From contig NW_026516686.1 of assembly GCF_025766255.1 (NCBI RefSeq), positions 248,001 to 312,000 on the forward strand: DNA of 64,000 nucleotides, read 5' to 3'. Below are positions 9,512-18,581 of the stretch, piece by piece. Made by a program: the position numbers and the translations under genes. The notes beneath the pieces are model-generated. The model was given only the letters and a program-made list of their open reading frames with translations, had not been told where the DNA came from and made no database searches. Source of the DNA: Zychaea mexicana (Eukaryota > Mucoromycota > Mucoromycetes > Mucorales > Lichtheimiaceae). Positions within the stretch are counted from its first letter, which is position 1, and each line of letters opens with the position of its first letter.

Positions 9512-12105
9512 TGGTGCATTTCGTCTGTAATCGCCAAAACTTTATTTTGTTTCAATTTTCAATTTTAAAATTCCGCTTCTTTATTTGGTAATACATGTAA
9601 TAGTGCTTCTAATCATTCTGACCAACGCGACGATGGGAAGTTAATATTCTGGAAGAGTATCTTGTAACAATTTCTAATGCTTCTTGTGTTGGTTTCTCTT
9701 GAGAGTAAGCATCAATAAAACGCCAAGCTCTGTTATAAAACCGGCGAATGAGAACAGGCTCTTGGTCAGCTGGAGATAATCCATCGAGGATTGTTGGTAG
9801 ATTTGCCTTCAGGCCTTTAAAAGTGTAGTCGCACTTTATTCTCGCTTCCCTTTTGGCAGCACCCCAGTATCGTTCAATCCAGTTACATTCGCAGTGAAAT
9901 TTTGGATAGAGTTCGAAGATATGACCTGCTTCTTCTACTGCTTCATGAAGTGCTGTCTTTTGCTGCTGAAAATCAGGTTGCACTGCGAGGAAGTGTCTAG
10001 CGCAACATCTTCTATCCATCTCGGGCTCCATTTTGCAATCCATACGCCAAGATTTTTCGGGTCGGTATGGATCCTCATCGCACCAAAGTCCACGCTCCTT
10101 CAATATCTTTTCCACGCCTTTAAACTGACAGACCCATTGCTTGGTAGCAGTTTTAATTTCTACTCCTCGTTTTCGCTTGATGACATTTTCTTGGAACTTT
10201 TCGTACATATCCTGCTCAACTTCTTTACTAAGTTTCTTGCAAATGTATGCGCCAGAACGAAATTCGTGATTTGCCGGATCGTGTTTGTCATCAATTACAC
10301 CGCAGCGTTTAGGAGTTTTACACATGTTTTGAGCAAGCAATGCATTGCGAGGATACGCATTATGATTGCTGCTTTGGTCAAAAATAAAAACAGCTTGAGC
10401 GTCTGGATGTATCAGCTCAAATAAAGGGATAGCATCCTCTGTAAGCTGTTTGATCATATCCTTGCTTGTCCAATAGCCCTCTCTGTTGCTTCCAGCATAG
10501 AAATAGGTTCGAGATGTCCAAGCTGCGGATCGCATCGTTCCATGGCATGCACATTGGAATTCAGACACCATGATAGACTGTCCCGGGGTTTTGTTGCGCA
10601 AGATCGTTTCTCCTTTCCCCAGCCAAAGAGTCTGCTTTCCGTCGTTAGCATAAAACGTTGCCTCATCATGCGTTACAAGAACAAGTTTCTTTTGGCCAGA
10701 CTCCAACGTAGGTGGGATCACGTTCTCAACAGTGTCGACTTGATAGGTATCCATGCGCTTTTGATATTCCATCATTCTCTTAGCCCATTCTAGACGATAT
10801 TTGACTACATCATCTCGTTCGTGTCCGTCATAATAAACATCCTTGTTGTTCTTGCGATACACATAGCCCCATTCACGCATAAATCGCCATAAAGTGGTAT
10901 GGGACACCGACCCAGGAACACCGAGCACGTCAGGTAGTACTACTTCATTGACAAACTTCAATAGGTCTGGGAGGTTACGCTGCTCGACCTTTTCTTTGCT
11001 GATCCATGTACGGATTCGCTCCTTGATCGTCTCATCGCTCAAAATCGATTCGCGCTTTGAATTTTTTCCTTGCTGATGTTTGGAAATAAAACCGAAATCG
11101 AGGTACTCGTTTGCCCAGCATCGAATTGCTTTTGGCCTGTAGTCTTTCGATGCATCGGTCCAGATGTCAGTAGCAGCAAGCTCAGAGCTCTTGATCTTCT
11201 TGTTTCCCTCTAGCTGATAGTAGAAATATCGGTGCACAGCCTTTAGCTTGCATATATGAAACGCGCCAGCTTCATTAAAAGCATTTTGAGCATTAGCATT
11301 GGGTGTAACGAGTGTAGTTAGGCTCTTATGAGCTTCGAGTATAGCTTCATGTTTCTTTTGCTGGGCTGCTTCTTTGTTTGCTTCTTCTTCTGCCCGAGAC
11401 AAAGCCTGCTGATCAGTGCTTTTATCGGTTGTAAAGCCGTGGTCAGTCAACTTAGATGACATTTTAACAGCAGCGTCGGATTCTTTCCCTTTCCTCCACT
11501 TTGTCGTTGGCGAGTCCTTCGTATAAACGCCTCTCAGACCGCTTCCCGCGTTTTGGGTCCAAACGAGGGGTAGCTGGGTAGCAGCGCGCCCAACCATTCC
11601 GCTACTTAATTCCAAGAGCTCCCAATCAGCAGGAACAGCTTCAGAATCTGGTGTTTCTTCAGCTAAAACAGAGACTTCTTCGCTTCTCTCAAATGCCTCA
11701 ACGGTAATACGTCCAAATTCGTCACGTTGTCTCGCTCGTGCAGCTTTCTGGCGCTTGCTTACGTAGGGCATAATATCAAGATAAAAGGGTAAAAGAGGCA
11801 AAGTAGATCTGATTCGCTATTTCGTTTGCACGTGATTACTAATAACTCCGATGGCTCTTGTGCTACCATTTCAATTTTCACCCTCCACCTGCTAAAATCC
11901 TTGAAATTTGCCCTTGACCGACCAACTTTGACAGGCTTCAACTTTCTTTTCAAGTGGTTTTTCAAACTTCTACACTTTAATAATTATTTATAATAGGTCT
12001 AAAAAGCATTCTTAAAGTATAGTTTTGTAATATCTTGAGATGGTGAGTCCCTGAAGCTTTTCAAAGTTCGTCTAAATTATCAGTGATTACAGACGAAATG
12101 CACCA
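9512..12105. mobile_element. Tc1/mariner-IS630-like DNA transposon with 21-bp terminal inverted repeats
   Basis: The left end, 9512-9532 (TGGTGCATTTCGTCTGTAAT plus C), is repeated exactly in inverse at 12085-12105. Both ends are flanked by TATA (9508-9511, 12106-12109), consistent with insertion into and duplication of a TA target. The element is about 2.6 kb, contains one long minus-strand transposase, and lies inside AT-rich sequence of another element. Perfect inverted repeats and an unbroken 730-codon frame suggest a young insertion. Confidence 0.85.
9609..11801 (-). CDS. DDE transposase of the 2.6-kb TA-target element
   Basis: This is a single uninterrupted frame of up to 730 codons. 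The more natural start is the internal Met at about 11771 (MPYVSKRQKAARARQRD), which gives a basic N-terminus. A low-complexity, Lys/Glu-rich N-terminal third is followed by a helix-turn-helix-like region (about residues 190-300, GSVSHTTLWRFMREWGYVYRK). The DDE core follows: first Asp in LVTHDEATFYANDG, second Asp in FIFDQSSNHNAY, Glu in CNWIERYWGAAKR. The second Asp and the Glu are about 165 residues apart, far more than the 34-39 of classical mariner. A Cys-containing insert fills the gap (RRCCARHFLAVQPDF). Similar large DDE proteins are common as hypothetical proteins in fungi. It cuts and reinserts the element through the flanking inverted repeats. Confidence 0.85.
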   Translation of the reverse strand: MPLLPFYLDIMPYVSKRQKAARARQRDEFGRITVEAFERSEEVSVLAEETPDSEAVPADWELLELSSGMVGRAATQLPLVWTQNAGSGLRGVYTKDSPTTKWRKGKESDAAVKMSSKLTDHGFTTDKSTDQQALSRAEEEANKEAAQQKKHEAILEAHKSLTTLVTPNANAQNAFNEAGAFHICKLKAVHRYFYYQLEGNKKIKSSELAATDIWTDASKDYRPKAIRCWANEYLDFGFISKHQQGKNSKRESILSDETIKERIRTWISKEKVEQRNLPDLLKFVNEVVLPDVLGVPGSVSHTTLWRFMREWGYVYRKNNKDVYYDGHERDDVVKYRLEWAKRMMEYQKRMDTYQVDTVENVIPPTLESGQKKLVLVTHDEATFYANDGKQTLWLGKGETILRNKTPGQSIMVSEFQCACHGTMRSAAWTSRTYFYAGSNREGYWTSKDMIKQLTEDAIPLFELIHPDAQAVFIFDQSSNHNAYPRNALLAQNMCKTPKRCGVIDDKHDPANHEFRSGAYICKKLSKEVEQDMYEKFQENVIKRKRGVEIKTATKQWVCQFKGVEKILKERGLWCDEDPYRPEKSWRMDCKMEPEMDRRCCARHFLAVQPDFQQQKTALHEAVEEAGHIFELYPKFHCECNWIERYWGAAKREARIKCDYTFKGLKANLPTILDGLSPADQEPVLIRRFYNRAWRFIDAYSQEKPTQEALEIVTRYSSRILTSHRRVGQND

Positions 12106-12123
12106 TATAAAAATAATTGGTAA

Positions 12124-12408
12124 GAAAGGAATGCCAGGTATGAATTCACATTATATTATATACTAGTTGAAGAAAATATTATAAATATTACTGAATTTAT
12201 AGCAAAATATTTATTATTAGAATATGTTCATCAAAAAAAGTATTTAGTACATAAAAGTGATAAAATTTATGATGGTGAGCATTATATTGTAAAGAAGCAT
12301 ATTAAAATTTACAAGTTAAAAATTAGAAATATTATATATGATCCTATATTTATTGCATATAAGCTAATTAAATTTAATCATTATAATTTATCAATGATGC
12401 TCAAGTGA
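12124..12408 (+). other. AT-rich open frame without a start codon
   Basis: This frame is open for 94 codons between a TAA at 12121 and a TGA at 12406, in DNA so AT-rich that a random frame of this length is unlikely. It reads as a lysine/isoleucine/tyrosine-rich protein (for example YEFTLYYILVEEN, KKYLVHKSDKIYDGEHYIV). No ATG occurs near the front; its true 5' part may have been cut off by the Tc1-like insertion at 12105. Function unknown. A coding relic of another AT-rich element is the simplest reading. Confidence 0.4.
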
Positions 12409-12410
12409 TA

Positions 12411-12509
12411 AATGTTAGATTTACCAAGTTAAATCTAACATTAAGAAAGAGTCCAATCTCCTAAAAGAATTAGATCTAGAATTATCTTGAGATCTAATTC
12501 TTTTTTTTT
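12411..12509 (+). terminator. Two strong hairpins, the second followed by a T-run
   Basis: Hairpin 1 has 13-bp perfect arms at 12411-12423 and 12430-12442 with a 6-nt loop. Hairpin 2 has 13-bp perfect arms at 12465-12477 and 12490-12502 with a 12-nt loop, and runs directly into T9 at 12501-12509. They sit 3 bases after the stop of the preceding open frame and about 20 bases before the next one. They look like transcript 3'-end signals of the AT-rich element rather than ordinary fungal gene ends. The function is inferred only. Confidence 0.45.
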
Positions 12510-12527
12510 AAGAATTTATTTAAAATA

Positions 12528-12707
12528 GTGGATCCAATTTTACTTTTGAATATTATTAAAAAGATATTTAATGAAAAAGAATATATTGAAATTAATGAGC
12601 AAGATATTGAAGGATTTTTCAAAAATGATGATGAATTGTATATTGTAAATGGTAATGAATATAGGTTTCGAGAGCATTTAATAGAAATGTTATCAGAAAA
12701 CTATTAA
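12528..12707 (+). other. Small AT-rich open frame
   Basis: 59 codons from a GTG at 12528 to TAA at 12707; the frame is open further upstream, but no ATG is seen. It reads as a helical, acidic peptide (FNEKEYIEINEQDIEGFFK). The codon use is extremely AT-biased, like its neighbours at 12124-12408 and 12805-13284. I do not recognise it. Confidence 0.35.
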
Positions 12708-12804
12708 TTTATGCCAAGAAATAAATTTCAAACTCAATTACTTTTTTGACAAAAATTGAATTTTTGTATTTGAAAAAAGAAATTGTTTCAAAGATTCAAT
12801 CAAA

Positions 12805-13284
12805 ATGGTTGCATTAAATAAATTCCTCCCAATCAACCATATCCAATTACGTAATAATCTTAACAAAGAATTAGATGTATTTATGGAGAATGAATTGGAT
12901 TCTTACATTAATAAAAATATTGTAGAAAAATTAAAAATGAAATTACAAAATAAAATAAAGTCATTGTTTTCAACAGACTACTTTTTATACTTGAGTATAA
13001 ATAATGATTTTTGTACCCATAAATTTAAAAAAGGAAAACGTAATAGTCAGTTTTGTGGTAGAGAAATCAGAACAAATTTACCTGATGGTAAAAAGGATTA
13101 CCTTTGCTGTCAACATAGTAAGCTTCATATTCCTAAAAATAAAAAACTTGTTGTTTATAAATCTAATAACACTGAAGATGAGAAAATTGAAAAAAAAGAA
13201 AACAAGAAAAAGAAAAAAACTAAACCTATTAAAATTATTACAGGAAACCCATTTTATTTATGTTTCAATTCAATCATTCCTTAA
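12805..13284 (+). CDS. ORF1 of element B: small zinc-binding protein
   Basis: 159 residues starting 55 bases inside the left end of the element (MVALNKFLPINHIQL). The N-terminal half is predicted helical. A Cys/His cluster follows at about residues 70-110: FCTHKFKKGKRN, QFCGRE, then YLCCQHSKLH. The spacing Cys-His, Cys, Cys-Cys-His is suited to binding one or two zinc ions. A lysine-rich tail follows. Element C has a paralogue at the same place with the same cluster, so this ORF is a conserved part of the element. In Harbinger elements a second, Myb-like DNA-binding protein accompanies the transposase; this one could play that part with a different fold. That role is inferred. Confidence 0.65.
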   Translation: MVALNKFLPINHIQLRNNLNKELDVFMENELDSYINKNIVEKLKMKLQNKIKSLFSTDYFLYLSINNDFCTHKFKKGKRNSQFCGREIRTNLPDGKKDYLCCQHSKLHIPKNKKLVVYKSNNTEDEKIEKKENKKKKKTKPIKIITGNPFYLCFNSIIP

Positions 13285-13344
13285 ATACAATCAATATTTA
13301 TAAATAATATGGTATCAATGATATATTACCCAGAGTATGCAATT

Positions 13345-14865
13345 TTATAATATACCAAGATTATGCTTATTGATATATTCCTTTGATAAATCCTTTTGAT
13401 TAAATTTATCAATTGATAACCAACTGTTATCATCAGCACTATATCCAACCCATTTTACTTCAAACAAATATGTACCATTTTCAGTTTTATGCCTAATAAT
13501 CTCTTCTATTTCATATGATGCCATTGCTCATTGTTTCCCTTTATTTCACTTTCTTTTTTTACTACGCTCATTAAATCTTGGAACATCATCATTATCACTA
13601 CTACTCTGATTTGAATTATTATCAGATTCATTATCAACAATCATTTCTTCATTTGATATAGCCATATTAAGCAGGTCATTTTGCAATCTGATCATTTTAT
13701 CCAGTTTATCTTTATTTTGTTTATCATTGCTGACCACTATATCAATTAGTTTATGCTCTACTGGAAAATCAAAATCATTACTGTGCCACAGTTTATGGTG
13801 TGGTAAAATAGGAATATTGAACATTTCTACAAATTTTGTAATATTTTTTAATAAACAAGCTACACAAAATTGCAGATTATAGTATTTTATGTTATCTATT
13901 TTAACAACTGACTTGTTATTATTGAATCGGCAGAATTTATTCCCAATTTCTGAAAATTGATTCTCAACTTTTGTCCTAAAACTTCCAAATGTCTTATTAA
14001 AATGATCTTCAGTAATCGTTAAGGGCTCATTTACATTTTTACGTATAGGGTATACAAAATTATCATAGCTAAAGTTATATCCTTTTTCATTAGCAAGCTC
14101 TGTAAATTGCGTGATAAATAAAGTATATCCACCATCAACTGCCATTATGTCATTCTTATGCATATATTTGATTAATTTCATGTTTAAAAACATGCTACCA
14201 TCTGAGCTATCAAAACAAAAGTCACTTTTAAAAGTATAAATAATCATATCATTCATATCACTAACAAACTGGGTACGTATTCCATTCTTCTTAAATTTAT
14301 AAGAATACATTCTTTGAAAGTGGTCAATTTCAGTATCTACATAGTTAATTCTTGAATCATGGCCATCCAATATAAGTGTTACATGTTTAAATAAGTCGGG
14401 ATTATGCTTTCTAGTAGATAGAATACGTAATTTGATAGATGAAAACATGTTATGCATTGAATCATTTACTATTTTGTTGATTCGTTTGTAGTTGTCCTCA
14501 TCCATCCAAAACTTTTTATACAATGTATGAAATGTGCTATGTGGTAAGTATTTTTCAAATTTTTTACTACATACTCCAGAGACTAAATGATATAATAAAA
14601 ACAATCCTTTTTCAATTTCAAAGTAAGGTCCGGGATATTCCTTGTTTGTATATAAAACTACTAGAAAATAAAATACAGCAACATAACCTAATTTACGTAA
14701 CAATTCATCCTTAATTTTATCTATGAATTTAATATGTCTCAAATCAGTTCTATGTTTATATTTATTATGTACAGTAGGCCAATTCCATTCTAGGAATTGC
14801 CAATAATTTGCAATAATTGAGTTTACTTCATTTGTAATCAGTGGTGTATAGTTTGTTGTATCTAT
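13345..14865 (-). pseudogene. Harbinger-like DDE transposase with C-terminal chromodomain (element B)
   Basis: The core frame is open from about 14865 down to a TGA at 13548-13546. The catalytic residues look right for a PIF/Harbinger (DDE_Tnp_4) fold: D in LILDGHDSRI, D in MAVDGGYTLF, E in FRTKVENQFSEIG. They are spaced 77 and 57 residues apart. An acidic Asn/Ser linker and a basic patch follow. The same frame then reaches a chromodomain, YEIEEIIRHKTENG then YLFEVKWVGYSADDNSWLSI, ending at TAA 13347-13345. Two in-frame TGA codons (13548-13546 and 13530-13528) separate the two domains. The codon aligned with element C's start ATG (17942) is ATA here (14865-14863), so this copy seems to have lost its start. 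The catalytic core is otherwise unbroken for 398 codons. Confidence 0.75.
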
Positions 14866-14905
14866 TGGGTCGTTCTTTATTTATATTATGGATTTTCGAT
14901 TTTTA

Positions 14906-15057
14906 AAATCATTGAATGCATGATTTTGGTCACATGATGTCATAAAATTGATAAGATATCAAAATGGATGATATAATTTAATATGGCAGCAAGCAATTTA
15001 TTAGATTTATCAAAAACTATTGTAAATTTATAGCCAATTTGGTACTGTACAACCCGC
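14906..15057. other. AT-rich junction sequence
   Basis: Non-coding AT-rich DNA lies between the decayed right end of element B and the abrupt start of the 209-bp repeat at 15058. The motif TTATAGCCAAT near 15030 resembles, in inverse, ATTGGCTGTAA at about 9443-9470 on the far side of the insertion. If real, these would mark the outer ends of the inserted DNA. Confidence 0.3.
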
Positions 15058-15266
15058 CTTCTCAATGATGACACTATATCATCTGCCAGCACCATCAGTT
15101 TCTTGTTAAGATCTGCATTTCCTAGTATCTTAATCATATTGGTTTCTGCAAATAGGGACAACAAGTCATTCATGTGCTTTCTAATTGGCTTGTCGCAGCT
15201 TTCAACCATGCACTGAACAACGTCCTTGCTGAGTTTTGCACTGTTGGGATCCCGGATGACTTGAAA
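15058..15266. repeat. 209-bp direct repeat, copy B
   Basis: Direct repeat of 9197-9405 (about 97 percent identical by eye). On its right, copy B continues into the rest of an exon (boundary near 15279) and upstream exons; on its left the homology stops at 15058 and AT-rich inserted DNA begins. Confidence 0.9.
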
Positions 15267-15680
15267 CGCGATCTCCTGAAACACATATAATGCAAGTCAT
15301 GCTTGTGAGATAGTTGATGATGATGATGTTGCAGTGTCGAATAAAGTCCAGATCGTGTGAGGGTGGGCGAGCGAGTTGTTGGTGTCATTTGATGAGGCAC
15401 GGCACATCAAATATGCAGATGCAGAATCAAATTTCGAACGCACCTGGCGAAGTTGTACGAACGTATTAAATATGTATAGCTGTCTGCAATGCGAGCCTTG
15501 ATCTGATAATCTTTTTGCTTCCTGAACCGAATCCACGTCCAAAAAGATGCGTGTTTTTTCGTGCACTGCAAAGTGTTTTGTGGAGGGACCCATTTGAGCG
15601 ACAGCATCCTTTGTCAATGTTATACTTGAAGTAACTAGTAGATTGGATACAAGTGTGCCGATGACCAGTTCTTGGGACAC
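15058..15680 (-). pseudogene. Middle exons of the broken host gene (copy B side)
   Basis: Two exon-like stretches: 15680-15297 (contains LVIGTLVSNLLVTSS, KTRIFLDVDSVQEAKRL and QLYIFNTFVQLRQVRSKFD), then after a probable short intron, 15279-15058 (EIAFQVIRDPNSAKLSKDVVQC to the repeat end). Codon use is mixed, like normal genes here, and unlike the AT-rich elements on both sides. Element C starts about 60 bases upstream of the first stretch and cuts it off from the 5' fragment at 18308-18102. The family is not recognised. Confidence 0.55.
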
Positions 15681-15808
15681 GTCGTTTTCAAAGTTTCAAG
15701 TATTCCGGAGTTTCAAATCGTGCATATAATTAATTTTTACATATAAAAAAAATTGAATTTTTCTCAATATAAAAATAATAACTATCCAATCTATAAGCAA
15801 AAACTAAA

Positions 15809-16206
15809 ATGGTCTTATTAAATTCTGAGATACTTATGTGTACAGATAACCTAGCTAAATCTATTAAAAATATAATGGAAGAAGTAACGGAAGAATATTT
15901 TGAAGATGAATGTCTTGTTTCAACAAAAGAAAATAAAAAAAAATAAAAGAAAAAATGCAAGATGTTAAAAGTAATCACTTTTGGTATTTGAATAGTAGTA
16001 ATAATGTATGTACATATGTACATAAACGTGGAAAGAAACAAGGATATATGTGTCACAAAAAAATCAATACTAATTTAGAAGGTCAAAAGCCTAATTATCT
16101 TTGCTGTAAACATAGTAAAAAGCATATAATAAAAAAAAGAAATAAAAAAGATCAAAGAAAAATAAAAAAAACCAGAATTACCCTGTGTTATTGTAAGCAA
16201 ATATGA
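15809..16206 (+). pseudogene. ORF1 of element C: zinc-binding protein, frameshifted
   Basis: Starts MVLLNSEILMCTD at 15809 and parallels the N-terminus of the element B protein. An A-rich run at about 15935-15955 breaks the frame. The second part (15955-16206) holds the same cluster as its paralogue: VCTYVHKRGKKQGYMCHKK then NYLCCKHSKKH. Beyond 16206 another coding-like piece (about 16245-16376, ending KKKGVYPL) may be the lost C-terminus. Confidence 0.6.
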
Positions 16207-16439
16207 GTATAAAAAAGATATAAAAAAAGTTAAAAAAAGAAAAATGAAAAAAATTTATGTTTGCAATGGTGGAATAATTAACTTTGTGTAGATATTATAA
16301 ACAAGATAATGCAATAATAATAGCAGCTGACTTTATTCATTATAAAACTAAAAAAAAAGGAGTTTATCCTCTTTAAATATATAAGGTAGAGTATGGCATT
16401 TTTAAAAATGGTAATAAAGTTATATTAGAAAAATAAATT

Positions 16440-17942
16440 GAAAGTAAACTAAGATTATTATTTTCAATATATTCTTTTAGCATTGCCTTTTCATTAAAGT
16501 TATCAATAGTTAACTAAGTATTATCACTTTCTGAATAATCTTTCCATTTAACTAAAAAGTGATATACTTCATTTTCTATTTTATGAGTAACAATTGCTTC
16601 AATTTCATAAGATTTATATCCTCTTTGTTTTCTACCTTTAATTTTTCTTTTCTTTGATAATTCTTTACTTTTCTTATAATCATCACTCGAATTACTAGCA
16701 TCACTATTAATTTCATCACCTGAATAATCATTATCTATTATAGGAGTATCCGATATATCCATAGTTAAGAAACTACTTTGTATTTCAAGCATTTTATTTA
16801 ATTTATTTTTATTTTGCTTTTCATTACTAACAACAATATCTATTATTTTCTTTCAATAGGAAAATCAAAGTTCTTAGTTTCCCATAACTTATGATGTGGC
16901 ATAGTTGGTACATTAAATAACTCACAAAATTTCTGTATATTTTTTAATAAACAAGCAGCCTTAAATTGTAAATTATAAAACTTTACATTATCCATTTTCA
17001 CAACTGATTTGTTATTATTAAATCTATGAAATTTATTACCTATTGCTGAAAATTGGTTTTCAATTTTACTTCTGAAACTTCCAAATGTTTTGTTAAAATG
17101 GTCTTCTGTAATTGATAAGCTTTCACTAGGATTTTTTCTAATAGGATACACAAAATTATCATCAGTAAAATTATAACCTTTAGTTACTGATAAATCTACA
17201 AACTGTTTTAAAAATAAAGTTTAACCACCATCAACTGCAACAGTATCTTTATTATTAAGTTTCCTATATAATAACATATTCAAGAACATACTACCATCAG
17301 AGCTATCTGAACAATAATCACTTTTAGAAGTGTAAATAATCATATCATTCATATCACTAACAAATTGAGTTCTTAATCCATTTTTTTTTAAATTTATAAC
17401 TATATAATCTGCTACGTTTAATTTCTGTGTTGGTATAATTTATTCTAGAATCATGACCGTCGATAATCAATGTTACATGTTTAAACAATTCTGGATTATA
17501 TTTATGGGCGGATAAAATTCTTAATTTTATATTTGAAAACATGTTATCCAATGCATCATTTTATTCTTTTATAATTTTCTTCATCTATCCAAAATTTTTT
17601 ATAAAAGTTAAAAAAGGAACTTTGAGGAATAAATTTATCAATATCATCTCTTCCTGAAGTACTAGATACTAAATGGTATAGTAAAAATAAACCTTTTTCT
17701 ACTTCAAAATAAGGAGCAGGATATTCTTTATTAGTATATAATACAACCAAAAAGAAAAAGACTGCAATATATCCTAATTTTTCTACTAACTTTTTTTTAA
17801 TAATATCAATGTACTTGATATGTTTTATTTCTGTTCTATGTTTATACTTATTATTAATGATAGGCTAATTATAATTTAAAAAAGCTCAATGCATTACAAG
17901 TATAGAATTTACTTCATCGGTAATCAATTTATTAATATCCAT
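16440..17942 (-). pseudogene. DDE transposase-chromodomain protein of element C, degenerate
   Basis: The start MDINKLITDEVNSI lies at 17942. The conserved core can be followed with frameshifts near 17550 and 17385 and a TAA replacing Tyr in the AVDGGY motif (about 17222). Catalytic blocks kept: LIIDGHDSRI and FRSKIENQFSAIG. The C-terminal acidic linker joins directly, without a stop, to the chromodomain KSYEIEAIVTHKIENEVYHF (16514-16620), which proves the two domains belong to one protein. The chromodomain's conserved Trp after DN is TAG here; the rest continues open (LTIDNFNEKAMLKEYI). Confidence 0.75.
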
Positions 17943-18101
17943 TGTTATTATTTTTATATTAGAAAAAATTCAATTTTTTTTATGATAAAATAAAATAGTT
18001 TTAATTTTAGAAAATAATCTTACAAACTATAAAATCTTTATTACCTATAAAATCCTTACAATCCATAAAAATAAAAAAAACTAAAACTATTGGTATATCG
18101 C

Positions 18102-18308
18102 CTATAGCGCATTCTTATGGAAAAGAGGCATAGACGACTGCGATACTGGTGCCGATAGGAAGTGCTCGCAAAAAGCATCTACACTCTTCATGCGGCTATA
18201 CAATTCCACGCAGTTGACAAGCAAGGCATTCGTATCCGTAACTAAAATTGAACCAGCAAAGAGCTGGGCCAATGCATACCACATCTCTAGGAAGAAAATC
18301 TAGTAAGA
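18102..18308 (-). pseudogene. 5'-side exon of the broken host gene
   Basis: An exon-like frame from a possible acceptor at about 18309 (IFFLEMWYALAQLFAGS, ALLVNCVELYSRMKSVDAF, CEHFLSAPVSQSSMPLFHK) ends in a stop at 18102, close to element C. Codon use and direction match the exon-like stretches at 15680-15058. The three pieces probably belonged to one gene. I do not recognise the protein family. Confidence 0.45.
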
Positions 18309-18581
18309 GATTCTGAATTATTTGATGAAATAGAAGATAAAAATACATCACAAGAAAAAGAAGTACTTGAATTCATTATTTATAATGTAGATGATTATAA
18401 TGACTTTACTAATTACAAACTTTATAATAGATTAAAGAGAAGTAAAGATTTAATAATAAGAATTAAAACATCTTTCTATTCATATATCAGTAATATACAA
18501 TATGAAGCATTTAAGGATTTTTTGTATAAAATATTAAATATTGACCCATTTAATATTATGCTACAGATATTATCTACATAG
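18291..18581 (+). other. AT-rich open frame of unknown origin
   Basis: 96 codons are open between a TAG at 18290 and TAG at 18579-18581 with no ATG near the front. It encodes an acidic then aromatic/Ile-rich peptide (EVLEFIIYNVDDYNDF, FYSYISNIQYEAFKDFLYK). Composition resembles the open frames at 12124-12708. It overlaps the edge of the host exon by about 18 bases on the other strand, so it probably belongs to a further AT-rich insertion whose left edge lies near 18290-18308. Confidence 0.35.

Larger units (their letters stand above)
12750..14905. mobile_element. AT-rich DNA element B (DDE-chromodomain family)
   Basis: The left end is marked by the near-palindrome CAAAAATTGAATTTTTG at about 12750-12766, which closely matches the terminal inverted repeat of element C. 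Two convergent genes fill it: a zinc-binding ORF1 on plus (12805-13284) and a transposase plus chromodomain on minus (14865-13345). The right end near 14880-14905 aligns only loosely with element C's end and has decayed. The gene order, distances from the ends and protein similarity to element C (15743-17983) define the family. Confidence 0.7.
15743..17983. mobile_element. AT-rich DNA element C (DDE-chromodomain family) with about 40-bp terminal inverted repeats
   Basis: The left terminus 15743-15782 and the right terminus 17944-17983 are inverted copies with only one or two mismatches over about 40 bases, both including AAAAAATTGAATTTTT. The target duplication is not clear (TA or a 3-bp AT-rich site). 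Inside are an ORF1 on plus starting 26 bases from the left repeat and a transposase-chromodomain gene on minus whose ATG (17942) touches the right repeat. Both are broken in this copy. The element has landed in the host gene whose exons flank it. Confidence 0.8.

Noticed and set aside
9894..10424. 176-codon plus-strand frame
   Set aside because: Opposite-strand shadow of the intact DDE transposase; no recognisable features.
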